DNA of 64,000 nt from CBDFHF01 sp965247565. GTDB lineage: Bacteria > Pseudomonadota > Gammaproteobacteria > Methylococcales > Methylomonadaceae. Numbering within the stretch: position 1 is the first letter of the stretch; the number at the start of each line of letters is the position of its first letter. Made by a program: the position numbers and the translations under genes. The stretch spans positions 2,542,001-2,606,000 of the forward strand of contig CBDFHF010000003.1 of the NCBI GenBank assembly GCA_965247565.1, in the 5' to 3' direction. Below are positions 18,378 to 27,807 of this stretch, one piece after another. The notes under the pieces were generated by a model. That model was given only the letters and a program-made list of their open reading frames with translations, was not told where the DNA came from and ran no database searches.

Positions 18378-21083
18378 ATGGCAAAAATTGGCACAGTAAA
18401 GTTCGTTACTGGTTTAGTAAAGGCGGTTTCAATAGACGGTACCGAGCGTATTTTACATGAAGGCGAAAAAGTTTTAGCGAACGAAAAAGTGATCACTGGA
18501 AATTTTAGCTCGGTGGTAGTCGCTTTTAATGATGGTACTTGGCTTGATTTGGGACGCGATAGTCAATCGGCTTTAAATGATGAGGTTGTTACCCCTGGAG
18601 CAATATCTCAACAGGCATCCAATCAAGCCAAGCAATCTGCGCAAAACGAAGTTGATGTCATTCAGAAAGCATTGGCGGACGAAAGCTTCGATCCCACTAA
18701 GAGTATGGAGGCAACGGCGGCCGGTGCCGCTGCCAGTGGAGCGGTGAGTTCAGGTGGAAACAACGGCCACACCTTCGTTAGTGTGGATTACTTGAACCCA
18801 CAAGTGGTTCCGGACAGTGGTTTTGAAACCTTGGGTAACCAGGCGGTAGTGCCTGAAATACCAATAGAAATTTTGATTCTACCTCCCAATCCACCGGAAG
18901 CCCCTCCGATCAGCACTTCTCCTGAAGTCATAAATATCGCTGGGCTGAGTGGCTCTACTACTGTAGAAGGGGGTGATCTGGTTTACACCGTTACTTTTAA
19001 TGGCTCTACTAGCTCATCGGTTAGCTATACATTCAACCTAGGTGGCGGCACAGCGAGTGCTAGTGATTACGGTAGCACAGTGTTGAGTAACGGCGTCACT
19101 TATGATTCGGCTAGTGGTCAGATCACCGTTCCGGCCGGAGTTGCGGGTTTTACGGTAACGTTGCCGACTGTCCAAGATACTTTAATAGAGCCTACCGAAT
19201 CCGTGCCATTGACTATCGGTGGGATCACTGGCACAGGTGGCATCCTTGATGACGATGTCAATCCCACCATCAAAAGCATTGAACCGGGTGCGATCGGCAC
19301 AGGAGATGATAATGTTATCGAAGGCAACAACTTAGTTTACACCGTGACACTCAGTGAGCTGGCCAATACTCCGATTAGCTATGTGTTTAACCTAGGTGGC
19401 GGCACAGCCAGTGCCAGTGATTACGGTAGTCCGGCGTTTAGTAACGGCGTCACTTATGATTTGGCTAGTGGTCAGATCACCGTTCCGGCCGGTGTTGCGG
19501 GTTTTACGGTAACGTTGCCGACTGTTCAAGATACTTTAATAGAGCCTACTGAATCCGTGCCATTGACTATTGGCGGCGTCACTGGCACAGGGGGCATCCT
19601 TGATGACGATATTAATCCCCCCACCATCAAAAGCATTGAACCGGGCGCGATCGGCACAGGAGATGATAATGTTATCGAAGGCAACAACTTAGTCTACACC
19701 GTGACACTCAGTGATCCGGCCATTACTCCGATCAGCTACCTGTTTAACCTAGGTGGCGGCACAGCGAGTGCCGGCGACTACGGTAGTCCGGTGTTGAGTA
19801 ACGGCGTCACTTATGATTCGGCTGGTGGTCAGATCACCGTTCCGGCCGGGGTTGCGGGTTTTACTGTGGCTGTCCCAACTATTAATGATCTCAATCAAGA
19901 AGCTTTAGAGACAGTTCCGCTCACTGTAGCTGAGGAAACTGGCAGTGGAGGAATTATAGATAATGACAGTCCTACCATTAAAGGGATGGTGATTAACGCG
20001 GTGGGGACTGGCGATGATAATGTGTCTGAGGGTAACAACCTTAATTATCATGCAAGTTTAAGTAATATCACCACCATGGCAACTCAGTATCAATTTAGCT
20101 TGGGCGGCGTTGGTGATGTTGGTGAGCCATCATTTTCAAATGGCGTGGTCTACGATAAGGCAAGTGGACAGATTACTGTTCCGACTGGTATTAAAGGGTT
20201 TACTGTAACTGTTCCTACGATTGTTGATTCGATACCGGAAAATACAGAGAGTGTTCCGCTGACCATTGGTAGCACGACAGCTATTGGCAGCGTTCATGAT
20301 GTTATTGTGCAAGATCCAAATTCAAGTAGTACCGAAAAAACTCTAAGCGCTGAGACAGCAATGACTGGCGATAATTTTGCTTTAGGCGTTGTAGCTGCCT
20401 CGCAGGACCCAAATCCTAACGCAAATGATACGGACATCAACCCAATTTTTAGCGCTAGCGAAGTTGATATAGTGCCTGGTGTTGATGATATGTTGTTAGT
20501 GGATAGCGATTCTAGTTTACTTAGCAACATTACTACCTATCCATCCCATTTTGTTGCTGGGGATTTGGTTACCAACAGTCTTTCCTCTGAAATGGAGCCA
20601 ACTACTCATTATCCATATGATATCCTCTCCGGTAGAGGTGATGGTGATATGTTGTTGGGAGGAACTGATATTGGCAATATACCCGAAAGTATTGGGAGCG
20701 AAGTTTTAACCGCAGGCTTAGATGACCGTATATTGACTGGCGGAACCGGTGCAGATAATTTCGTCTGGAATGCGGGTGATACTGGGGTCGACATTATTAC
20801 TGACTTTAATGTTGGCAGTGGCGCAGATGTGCTGGATTTTTCTGATTTACTGGAGGGAGAGCATAGCGATTCCGGTTCATTAAGCAGTTTTTTGACGTTT
20901 AGCTATGATAGCAACAGTCAGGCGACTACGATTACTATCGATGCCGATCAGACTGGCCAGGGTAATGCGCAGGCTCAGTCTATTGTTTTGCAAAATGTGG
21001 ATTTAACTGCCAGTGGGACGCTATCTAGTACGGACATCATCAATAGTTTGCTGGCTAATGGCAATTTACAAACTGATGTGTAG
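18378..21083 (+). CDS. Small LapA-like RTX adhesin with retention module and Calx-beta-like repeats
   Basis: A 901-residue type I secretion substrate predicted to stay on the cell surface. Residues 1-110 (VKFVTGLVKAV... DGTERILHEG) are the LapA-type retention module. TAAGAAAS at 113-120 is the typical di-alanine site for a LapG-like periplasmic protease. About residues 190-640 hold four repeats of roughly 117-119 residues resembling Calx-beta. The C-terminus has a GGTGADNFVW calcium-binding nonapeptide-like block and the VCA0849-type type I secretion target. It has no signal peptide, as expected. AAGGGAG precedes the ATG. LapB/C/E transporter and LapD/G genes are not in the window. Confidence 0.85.
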   Translation: MAKIGTVKFVTGLVKAVSIDGTERILHEGEKVLANEKVITGNFSSVVVAFNDGTWLDLGRDSQSALNDEVVTPGAISQQASNQAKQSAQNEVDVIQKALADESFDPTKSMEATAAGAAASGAVSSGGNNGHTFVSVDYLNPQVVPDSGFETLGNQAVVPEIPIEILILPPNPPEAPPISTSPEVINIAGLSGSTTVEGGDLVYTVTFNGSTSSSVSYTFNLGGGTASASDYGSTVLSNGVTYDSASGQITVPAGVAGFTVTLPTVQDTLIEPTESVPLTIGGITGTGGILDDDVNPTIKSIEPGAIGTGDDNVIEGNNLVYTVTLSELANTPISYVFNLGGGTASASDYGSPAFSNGVTYDLASGQITVPAGVAGFTVTLPTVQDTLIEPTESVPLTIGGVTGTGGILDDDINPPTIKSIEPGAIGTGDDNVIEGNNLVYTVTLSDPAITPISYLFNLGGGTASAGDYGSPVLSNGVTYDSAGGQITVPAGVAGFTVAVPTINDLNQEALETVPLTVAEETGSGGIIDNDSPTIKGMVINAVGTGDDNVSEGNNLNYHASLSNITTMATQYQFSLGGVGDVGEPSFSNGVVYDKASGQITVPTGIKGFTVTVPTIVDSIPENTESVPLTIGSTTAIGSVHDVIVQDPNSSSTEKTLSAETAMTGDNFALGVVAASQDPNPNANDTDINPIFSASEVDIVPGVDDMLLVDSDSSLLSNITTYPSHFVAGDLVTNSLSSEMEPTTHYPYDILSGRGDGDMLLGGTDIGNIPESIGSEVLTAGLDDRILTGGTGADNFVWNAGDTGVDIITDFNVGSGADVLDFSDLLEGEHSDSGSLSSFLTFSYDSNSQATTITIDADQTGQGNAQAQSIVLQNVDLTASGTLSSTDIINSLLANGNLQTDV
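18942..20290 (+). repeat. Four tandem coding repeats in the adhesin gene
   Basis: Units start near 18942, 19269, 19626 and 19977, giving periods of about 330-357 bases. Units one to three are nearly identical over long blocks (for example the stretch around AACGGCGTCACTTATGAT), while unit four is diverged. High identity between units one to three implies recent duplication or gene conversion, so copy number may vary between strains. Confidence 0.85.
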
Positions 21084-21116
21084 ATCTTTATACCCATTTT
21101 TCATTTTGAGGTTAGA

Positions 21117-21839
21117 GTGAATAAACAATCATTTTCGGACCGTATTGTAGTCCTTGATACTGAAACTACCGGGCTTAACCCACAGGAAGGACACCGTATT
21201 ATTGAAATTGGTTGTGTGGAGCTGGTTAAACGACGCCTAACGGGCAATCGCTTCCATGTTTATATTAATCCAGATCGGCTGATTGATGCCGGTGCCATTG
21301 AAGTGCATGGCATTACTAATGAGTTTCTGGTTGATAAGTCACATTTTAGAGATATTGCAAAAGACTTTATTGCTTTTATTCAAGGTGCAGAGTTGGTCAT
21401 CCACAACGCACCATTCGATGTGGGCTTTATCAATCATGAATTCTCGTTATTAAACGAGGGTGTGGTAACCGATTACAGTAAAGTCTTCGATACTCTGACC
21501 TACGCAAGAAAAAAGCACCCCGGCCAGCGCAACAGTTTAGATGCGTTGTGTAAACGTTACGGAGTTGATAACAGCCATAGAGATCTACATGGCGCGCTAT
21601 TGGATGCTGAAATTCTAGCGGATGTTTTTTTATTGATGACTGGTGGGCAGTCTTCATTGCTGGAAGAAGAGCCAGAAAAACCGAGAGCTTCGCAGTCCGA
21701 GTTAGTCACAAAAAGGTTGTCGACTAATCAACCTGCATTAACGGTAATTCGTTGTAATGACATGGAGCGGGATGCGCATCAGCAGCGTCTGCAAGCTATT
21801 GAAAAAGCAAGTGGTGGTGTCTGTATCTGGAAGTCATAA
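21117..21839 (+). CDS. dnaQ: DNA polymerase III epsilon subunit (3'-5' proofreading exonuclease)
   Basis: A 240-residue DEDDh exonuclease that proofreads for the replicative polymerase. Exo I is VVLDTETTGLNP (Asp, Glu), Exo II is HNAPFDVGFIN, and Exo III is HRDLHGALLDAEIL with the catalytic His. The C-terminal tail should hold the polymerase alpha contact. The start is GTG, backed by GAGG upstream. It lies 33 bases after the adhesin gene, and rnhA, its common partner, is not adjacent. Confidence 0.93.
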   Translation: MNKQSFSDRIVVLDTETTGLNPQEGHRIIEIGCVELVKRRLTGNRFHVYINPDRLIDAGAIEVHGITNEFLVDKSHFRDIAKDFIAFIQGAELVIHNAPFDVGFINHEFSLLNEGVVTDYSKVFDTLTYARKKHPGQRNSLDALCKRYGVDNSHRDLHGALLDAEILADVFLLMTGGQSSLLEEEPEKPRASQSELVTKRLSTNQPALTVIRCNDMERDAHQQRLQAIEKASGGVCIWKS

Positions 21840-21842
21840 CGA

Positions 21843-21867
21843 AAGGACTGGCGTGGCGCCAGTCCTT
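21843..21867. terminator. Shared hairpin between convergent dnaQ and deaD
   Basis: AAGGACTGGCG pairs perfectly with CGCCAGTCCTT around a three-base loop, an 11-base-pair stem. It lies three bases after the dnaQ stop and ten bases before the end of the convergent helicase gene, so it may end transcripts from both sides. Flanks are A/T-rich but lack long T-runs. Confidence 0.7.
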
Positions 21868-21877
21868 AAATAACAGA

Positions 21878-23662
21878 TTATTCTGTTTTAGGTTTTGCTT
21901 TTTTAGATGTAGAACTAAGCCTTTTTTTACTTTTATCCACTTTTTTACCGTCGTCGTCTTGCGGGTATCTATTCGTAGCTTCATCTAGTCTGGAGATATT
22001 CAGCATCTGCCCAACTACTCGTATCTTCTTTAATTCCTGGAATAGTTCTTTAGGCATCCCGGCAGGTAATTCGACGGTACTGTAGGCATCATGAATTTTA
22101 ATTCTAGCAATGTGATCACCGTCAATTCCCGTTTCATTGGCTATAGCGCCGACGATATTTCCAGGTTTTACTCCATGATCGTGTCCGACTTCAATGCGGA
22201 AGACCTCCATCTCGATGTCTGCGTTGCTGCCGAAAGCACGTTTTGGTTTGCGTTCTCTTTGCGGGCGATCCTCTCTCGAGGAACGATCTGGTCGCTGGCC
22301 ACGCTCTTCTCTATTTTCGGTTGATCTTTTCGGTAGGTTTTGAATTAACAGTGGTGTTTCACCCTGTACCAGCTTAGCTAATGCAGAGGCAATCTCCAGC
22401 GCAGTTACATTGTGTTCCTGTTGGTATTGCTCAAGTAGCTGACTGAAAAAGCCTAGTTCTTCAGCCGCTAAAGTGTCAGTAATATTTTGTTTAAACCGAG
22501 CAATCCGTTTATTGTTGATGACCTCCGTTGATGGTAGGCCCATTTCTTCCACTTTTTGCTTGGTCGCTCTCTCAATATTAGCCAAGAGTTTTCTCTCTCT
22601 GGGCGCAATAAACAAAATAGCATCGCCCGTTCTACCTGCTCTACCGGTTCTGCCAATCCGGTGGGTATATGACTCGGTATCGTAAGGAATATCGTAGTTA
22701 ACAACGTGGGTAACCCGGTCGACATCTAAGCCGCGAGCCGCAACGTCGGTAGCAATTAAAATATCCAATTTACCATTTTTTAAATGATTGATGGCGCGTT
22801 CCCGAAGTGCTTGGGACATGTCACCATTTATTGCAGCGGCGGAGTAACCGCGTGCTTCCAGTTTCTCGGCGAGTTCTACAGTGGCGGTTTTAGTTCTGAC
22901 AAAAATAATCATGCCATCGAACGTTTCAGCTTCCAGAATGCGTGTTAACGCGTCCAGCTTGTGAATGCCACTAACTAACCAGAAGCGTTGTCTGATGTTT
23001 TCTGCCGAGGCGGAAGTTACTTTAATAGTAACGTGTTCTGGTTCGTGCAGATATTCTTGAGCAATTTTGCGGATTACTGTGGGCATGGTTGCTGAAAATA
23101 AAGCGATTTGCCGTTTTTCAGGAATTTGCTCAAGGATCCATTCCACATCGTCAATAAAACCCATGCGTAGCATTTCGTCGGCTTCATCCAGTACTAGAAA
23201 GTTAAGCCCAGCGAGGTTTAATGTGCCTTTACGCATGTGATCCATCACTCGACCAGGCGTACCGACCACCACATGGGCCCCACGCTTTAGCTGGCGAAGT
23301 TGGGTACTGTAATCTTGCCCGCCATAAATGGGTAAAACATGAAATCCGCTTAAATGCGAAGCGTAACGTTGAAAAGCTTCAGCAACTTGAATGGCTAATT
23401 CACGAGTTGGCGCTAGCACCAGAACTTGCGGATCTTTTTGTTTTAAATTGATCTTGGACAAGATGGGTAGTGCGAAAGCTGCAGTTTTGCCTGTACCTGT
23501 TTGTGCCTGACCCAATACATCCTTGCCTTGCAATATGAGTGGGATAGTTTGGGCTTGAATAGGCGAAGGTGTTTCATAACCGACATCATCCAGTGCTTTT
23601 AGCACCGGTTCAATCAGCGCTAAATCACGGAAAGAGGGTAATGTAGAAACATCATTGGACAT
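21878..23662 (-). CDS. deaD: DEAD-box ATP-dependent RNA helicase, DeaD/CsdA type
   Basis: A 594-residue RNA helicase acting in ribosome assembly and RNA decay, often cold-induced. Motif I is AQTGTGKT, motif II DEAD, motif III SAT, and motif VI HRIGRTGRAGR. The C-terminal DbpA-type RNA-binding domain (about residues 480-555) is followed by a short Lys-rich tail. A charged Arg/Glu/Asp stretch links it to the helicase core. The IS5 copy 2 ends 177 bases upstream of its start, so the promoter region between 23663 and 23838 may be affected by the insertion. Confidence 0.93.
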   Translation of the reverse strand: MSNDVSTLPSFRDLALIEPVLKALDDVGYETPSPIQAQTIPLILQGKDVLGQAQTGTGKTAAFALPILSKINLKQKDPQVLVLAPTRELAIQVAEAFQRYASHLSGFHVLPIYGGQDYSTQLRQLKRGAHVVVGTPGRVMDHMRKGTLNLAGLNFLVLDEADEMLRMGFIDDVEWILEQIPEKRQIALFSATMPTVIRKIAQEYLHEPEHVTIKVTSASAENIRQRFWLVSGIHKLDALTRILEAETFDGMIIFVRTKTATVELAEKLEARGYSAAAINGDMSQALRERAINHLKNGKLDILIATDVAARGLDVDRVTHVVNYDIPYDTESYTHRIGRTGRAGRTGDAILFIAPRERKLLANIERATKQKVEEMGLPSTEVINNKRIARFKQNITDTLAAEELGFFSQLLEQYQQEHNVTALEIASALAKLVQGETPLLIQNLPKRSTENREERGQRPDRSSREDRPQRERKPKRAFGSNADIEMEVFRIEVGHDHGVKPGNIVGAIANETGIDGDHIARIKIHDAYSTVELPAGMPKELFQELKKIRVVGQMLNISRLDEATNRYPQDDDGKKVDKSKKRLSSTSKKAKPKTE

Positions 23663-23838
23663 TGAGATTTACCTGTTGGACTATTTGAAGCGCTGATGCG
23701 CAGAGAAAGTTTATAGTTGGCATTGTATATGAATGCGGCTCAGTTTGCAGTAAATAGTCAAACTTAAGCCTGTTAATAGGGGGCTTTGCACAATCAAGTT
23801 TTAATACCCAGCGGTTTCTGGTTTACCAATTTAATTAA

Positions 23839-25167
23839 GGGAACCTCTATAAATTCAAATTTAAGTCACCCCCTAGTAATTCTGCTAATTTTTTTCGACT
23901 TTATTTTAAAATCAGGGTGCATTCCGGCTATTTGAAGTAAAAACCGCATCAAATCCCCGTGTTTTGAGATTATTTCCCCGTTTTTATGCCACTGTGGGCG
24001 CACCTTTCCTGTACGGGTTCATCACATCTCGTTTAATCAACTGTATCAAACGCTTCATGTTGTACACTAAATTCATCAAACCAATTTTGACTTTGGCTCG
24101 TTGCAAACCGATGGTGCGAACTAAATGCCCACCCATTGCCGCCTGTGCACCAAACACATGTTCGACTCGGGCTCTGACTTTTGACTTCGTCCGGTTTGAT
24201 AACTTTTGTTCTTCGGTTAAGGGTTTGCCTCGTGTGCCTTTTTCACAAACCTGGCTCTCAATATCGGCGTTAGCTAAGCGCTGCTCCTGGGCTTCTGAAC
24301 GATAAGCACTGTCGGCATAAACCGCTCGTTTATTGCCCTCCACATCGATTGCCTGGTCGAGTAATTCATCGAATACCTGACTGTCGTGAACCGCCGCATG
24401 GGTGACTGAATAGCTTTGTATGAGCTTGTTTTCCTCATCCGTGTTGATGTGATTTTTATAGCCGTAATGCTTCTCATCGTTTTTCTTTGTCCAGCGCGCT
24501 TCGGTATCTTTCTGCCGACGCTTGGCCTGAACCTCCGGCTTATCCCATGCCTCAGGCACTTGCCCTTCTTTAATCTGGGCGTTTTCTTCACGGCTATTGC
24601 GTTGCTTGGGGACTTCGACAAAGGTGGCATCAATCATCTGCCCCGCTCGAGCCGCATAACCTTGCGCCGCCAGTTGTCCATGAAACCGGGCAAACAACTC
24701 CTCAACCAAGTTTAGATCCTTAAGCCGTTCGCGAAACCTCCACACGGTTTTCGAATCCGGCACTTTATCTTCTAATTGCAAACCCAGAAAACGCATGAAG
24801 CTGAACCGATCCCGAATCTGATATTCGATGCCATCATCCGATAAATTGTGCAGCTGCTGGAGTACCAAAATCTTGAACATCAGCACCCCATCGAACGGCT
24901 TGGCGCCTGCCTGACTTTTTCTATCCTTTTCATGCAGGCGTTTAAGTTCAGGCCGAAACGCTTCCCAGTCTATCCGGGCTTTCAATCCTACCAAAGGGTC
25001 TCCCATTTTGATTAGTTGCGCGGCTCTTTCTTCTACGTCGAATAATCCAGGTTGGCGGGGTTTCATGGGACGGTTCTCTATCAGTGGACTCACTGTTATT
25101 ATCTCATTTCAGTGCCATTGCTTCCCGTCAAAAATCGCTGTGAGGTGGGGTATTTTTAGAGATCCCC
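23839..25167 (-). mobile_element. IS5-family insertion sequence, copy 2 (1,329 bp, inverted)
   Basis: Same length and ends as copy 1 but in the opposite orientation. It has its own four-base target duplication, TTAA, at 23835-23838 and 25168-25171. Since this differs from the TAAA of copy 1, the two copies arose by separate insertions. The 5.6 kb between them is therefore not a transposed composite unit. Confidence 0.92.
23984..25066 (-). CDS. IS5-family transposase (copy 2)
   Basis: A 360-residue intact DDE transposase, nearly identical to the one at 16986-18068. The catalytic motifs MIDATFVEVP, VYADSAYRS and RARVEHVFG are all present. Few changes between the copies show that the element spread recently in this genome. 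Confidence 0.93.
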   Translation of the reverse strand: MKPRQPGLFDVEERAAQLIKMGDPLVGLKARIDWEAFRPELKRLHEKDRKSQAGAKPFDGVLMFKILVLQQLHNLSDDGIEYQIRDRFSFMRFLGLQLEDKVPDSKTVWRFRERLKDLNLVEELFARFHGQLAAQGYAARAGQMIDATFVEVPKQRNSREENAQIKEGQVPEAWDKPEVQAKRRQKDTEARWTKKNDEKHYGYKNHINTDEENKLIQSYSVTHAAVHDSQVFDELLDQAIDVEGNKRAVYADSAYRSEAQEQRLANADIESQVCEKGTRGKPLTEEQKLSNRTKSKVRARVEHVFGAQAAMGGHLVRTIGLQRAKVKIGLMNLVYNMKRLIQLIKRDVMNPYRKGAPTVA

Positions 25168-25208
25168 TTAAATCAATCTCGCTCTTGCCTGTATGGCAAA
25201 GTAGAAGT

Positions 25209-26027
25209 TTATTTTGGGAGTTCGATTGCCTCATAATTGTCGAACGCAACGTCCATGAAGTCGCTGCGAATGCCCGCATGACCTTTGGACAAGAGGCGTG
25301 AAGCATAGAGTCCATCATCTTCAACCTGAGCTACTTTTGTCCAGCCTGGGCCAAGTTGGCTATCGTTCATGTACATTTGAATGTCAACATTACCCTTGGT
25401 GTTATTTGCTATGACGGTCTTGATCCCAATACGTCGATTGATCGGCAGTAGATTTGGACTTGTGTCCCGATTGTACTGGCCCGGATAAACGCGCACTGAT
25501 TGTAGTGTGGAATATTTGCCTCGTAGTTTCTTTTTTATAACGGCATAACCGTCAACTCTGATGCCGACGTAGTACAAGTTATCACCATCTAGGTAGCGGT
25601 GAAATAACAAAACACCATTAGACTGATTTCTGTTTGGACTATCTGAAGTGTTGATTTGTTTGATGTTAAAAAAAACTTGTTGAGTAAAATTCGTAAATTC
25701 AGTTGACGTTACCAAGCGAAGAATGTTTTGTGGTCGATAGCCGTTATCGGTGTCAATTGGATTCGATTTCGCATACATCCGCCTGAAGCTATCATTATCT
25801 GCAAGTCTTCCCTGTACTGTGGTAGTTCCCTCTCTAGTTCGGTAAACATAAGCGCCGGAGTTGAGCCACCAGTGTTGGTCGGTATTTTTATCCTTGCGGC
25901 CTTTTTCACTAATTACAGGCAAAGCTATGTTGTTAAAGCTTTCAGAAATTGGAGTGGGCGATGCGGTCGAGCAGGCGTTGCATAAAAAAGCTGCAAACCA
26001 GATAGACCTGTATAGGTTTAATGACAT
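25209..26027 (-). CDS. Predicted lipoprotein with a concanavalin-like (LamG-type) fold
   Basis: A 272-residue exported protein. The N-terminus has a signal peptide with a lipobox-like FLCNAC, suggesting lipid attachment near residue 19. The body (about 50-270) shows the alternating pattern of carbohydrate-binding beta-sandwiches: FFNIKQ, GVLLFHRY, YYVGIRVDGYAVIKKK, and HAGIRSDFMDVAFDNYEA at the end. I cannot assign catalytic residues. It is divergent from the synthase operon across 440 bases, so a role in binding or trimming that polysaccharide is plausible. A polysaccharide lyase is an alternative. Confidence 0.55.
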   Translation of the reverse strand: MSLNLYRSIWFAAFLCNACSTASPTPISESFNNIALPVISEKGRKDKNTDQHWWLNSGAYVYRTREGTTTVQGRLADNDSFRRMYAKSNPIDTDNGYRPQNILRLVTSTEFTNFTQQVFFNIKQINTSDSPNRNQSNGVLLFHRYLDGDNLYYVGIRVDGYAVIKKKLRGKYSTLQSVRVYPGQYNRDTSPNLLPINRRIGIKTVIANNTKGNVDIQMYMNDSQLGPGWTKVAQVEDDGLYASRLLSKGHAGIRSDFMDVAFDNYEAIELPK

Positions 26028-26467
26028 AGATTTCTCCGTCTTAAAGATCAGTTATGCAGCCTAGTGTAGCGTGATTTAAAAAAACTTAATCGATGCTTTT
26101 CCTGATCCCATGTTCGATTCTAATTGTAACTTTCCAGCTTTTTCTGGCCTGAAATGCAGGGTAATAAGAACCATTGTCGCCAATTTTTGAATAACGGGGC
26201 AACTATATCGATAAAATTTTGTAAATGATATTAGTTGTTAGCTGTTTTAAATTGATAATGTTGTTAGATATTGGTTTTTTTTGATATTATTAGTGCTGTT
26301 TTAATGGTCATGTAAAACAAATATTGATGTGAGACTTAAGTTAACAGCTAATTTTATTTCACCTTGTGAGTATGAATAGAAATTCAGTTCCAGCTGCCGG
26401 AACTGAATTGAGTTAATTACCGCTTCTTTAAAAACTACTAGCGAAAACTTATCAAGGGAGATCTGCG
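26028..26467. promoter_or_regulatory. 440-bp divergent intergenic region of the exopolysaccharide locus
   Basis: No gene is visible. It is strongly A+T-rich in 26170-26340 and contains a perfect palindrome at 26381-26409. It should contain promoters for the lipoprotein (minus) and the glycosyltransferase operon (plus). AAGGGAG precedes the glycosyltransferase ATG. Confidence 0.5.
26381..26409. promoter_or_regulatory. Perfect 11-bp inverted repeat upstream of the synthase operon
   Basis: AATTCAGTTCC and its complement GGAACTGAATT enclose a seven-base spacer. It ends 58 bases before the synthase start codon. This could be an operator for a dimeric regulator, or an RNA hairpin in the leader. 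No T-run follows, so it is not a standard terminator. Confidence 0.5.
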
Positions 26468-27802
26468 ATGTCAGCAACCGAAAAACCAAATTACCGCACC
26501 GGGTACGAAACCCGAATTTTTGAAAATCTGAAAACGACAAAAACTGCTTGGACGGATCGACTTCTAGTCCGCGTTGGGGCAATAGCGCTTATCTTAGTTT
26601 CAATGGCGACAGTTTTTGGGCTACGCTGGGGCAATATTACCTATTACTGGTATCACCCCTTGGTGAATGCCTATTCGATTGCAATCGCCGGATTTATATT
26701 TTCCCGCTTTGTGCTTTCGCTTTGCTACAGCGCTCCCAAGGACGTTGGTATATCGCCAACAGTTAGTATCATTATCACGGCCTTTAACGAGGAGGATGCT
26801 ATCTATCGAACTGTTGAGTGTTGCTATGCCATTTACTATCACGAGCACCTTTTTGAAGTCATTGTCGTAGACGATGGCTCAACCGATGGCACAGTAAAAG
26901 AAGTTGCTAGAGCGCAAAAACGTTGGCCAGGACTCATTCTGGATGCGTTCGAGAAAAATAAAGGCAAGCGCGAAGCCATGGCTGCTGGAGCTCGTATAGC
27001 CAAAGGTGAAATTCTTGTCTACGTGGACTCGGATAGTTTCTTGAGACGGGACGGTGTTCGCAAAATCGTTCAGGGGTTTGCTGACCCAAAGGTAGCAGCC
27101 GTAGCAGGGCATACCGAGGTCGCTAACGTAAAGAAAAATGGTCTCACCGCAATGCAGCAAGCTCGGTACTATGTAGCGTTTCGGGTGATAAAGGCTGCTG
27201 AAAGCGTTTTTGGTACTGTAACCTGTTGCCCTGGCTGCTTTTCCGCGTACCGACGCAGCTGCATGATGGATGTACTTGATGAATGGTTAAATCAGCACTT
27301 TCTGGGCGTCCAGGCTACGTTTGGTGATGACCGTAGTTTAACTAATTATTTGTTAAGAAAATATCGGGTTATTTACTCTTCAGAAGCTATCGCTACCACA
27401 ATCGTACCCGAAAAGCATAAGCAATTCTTAAAACAGCAGTTACGTTGGAAAAAGTCTTGGTTTAGAGAAACGCTTATTGCAGCTACCTTCATGTGGAAGA
27501 AGCCCCCTCTCGCCTCCATTGCATTTTATGCACAATTACTGTTCCCCATCATAGCGCCGATCCTTATTTTGCGGATATGTTTGTGGTTACCAGCTGCTAA
27601 TGGTGATTTTATATCCCCGATCGTCTACCTATTAGGTACGGTCATGATCGGATTGATGTTTTCTGCATATTATCTGTTCTGGAAAAGTGATCGTTACTGG
27701 ATTTACGGACTCTACTTCACGCTTTATTACTTAGTCTTTCTTGTTTGGCAAATGCCTTATGCAATTGCTACTCAGCGCGACAACAGATGGGGTACTAGGT
27801 AA
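26468..27802 (+). CDS. Processive family 2 glycosyltransferase (PgaC/hyaluronan-synthase-like)
   Basis: A 444-residue inner-membrane polysaccharide synthase. Two membrane segments (about residues 35-57 and 67-88) precede a GT-A domain with VDDGSTDGT, YVDSDS and GDDRSLT aspartates. The product-gripping QxxRW motif appears as QQLRWKKSW, the mark of processive enzymes such as PgaC, NodC and HasA. Three or so C-terminal membrane segments follow. Neighbouring deacetylases suggest an N-acetylhexosamine polymer such as poly-GlcNAc or a chitin/hyaluronan-like chain; the exact sugar cannot be read. It is the first gene of the plus-strand operon, five bases before the next. Confidence 0.88.
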   Translation: MSATEKPNYRTGYETRIFENLKTTKTAWTDRLLVRVGAIALILVSMATVFGLRWGNITYYWYHPLVNAYSIAIAGFIFSRFVLSLCYSAPKDVGISPTVSIIITAFNEEDAIYRTVECCYAIYYHEHLFEVIVVDDGSTDGTVKEVARAQKRWPGLILDAFEKNKGKREAMAAGARIAKGEILVYVDSDSFLRRDGVRKIVQGFADPKVAAVAGHTEVANVKKNGLTAMQQARYYVAFRVIKAAESVFGTVTCCPGCFSAYRRSCMMDVLDEWLNQHFLGVQATFGDDRSLTNYLLRKYRVIYSSEAIATTIVPEKHKQFLKQQLRWKKSWFRETLIAATFMWKKPPLASIAFYAQLLFPIIAPILILRICLWLPAANGDFISPIVYLLGTVMIGLMFSAYYLFWKSDRYWIYGLYFTLYYLVFLVWQMPYAIATQRDNRWGTR

Positions 27803-27807
27803 TAGCC

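Noticed and set aside
18942..20290. CRISPR-like or satellite repeats
   Set aside because: The repeats are about 350 bases, in frame, and encode Calx-beta-like protein modules; there are no short regular spacers.
16881..25171. Composite transposon formed by the two inverted IS5 copies
   Set aside because: Each copy has its own target duplication (TAAA and TTAA); a composite insertion would share one outer duplication.
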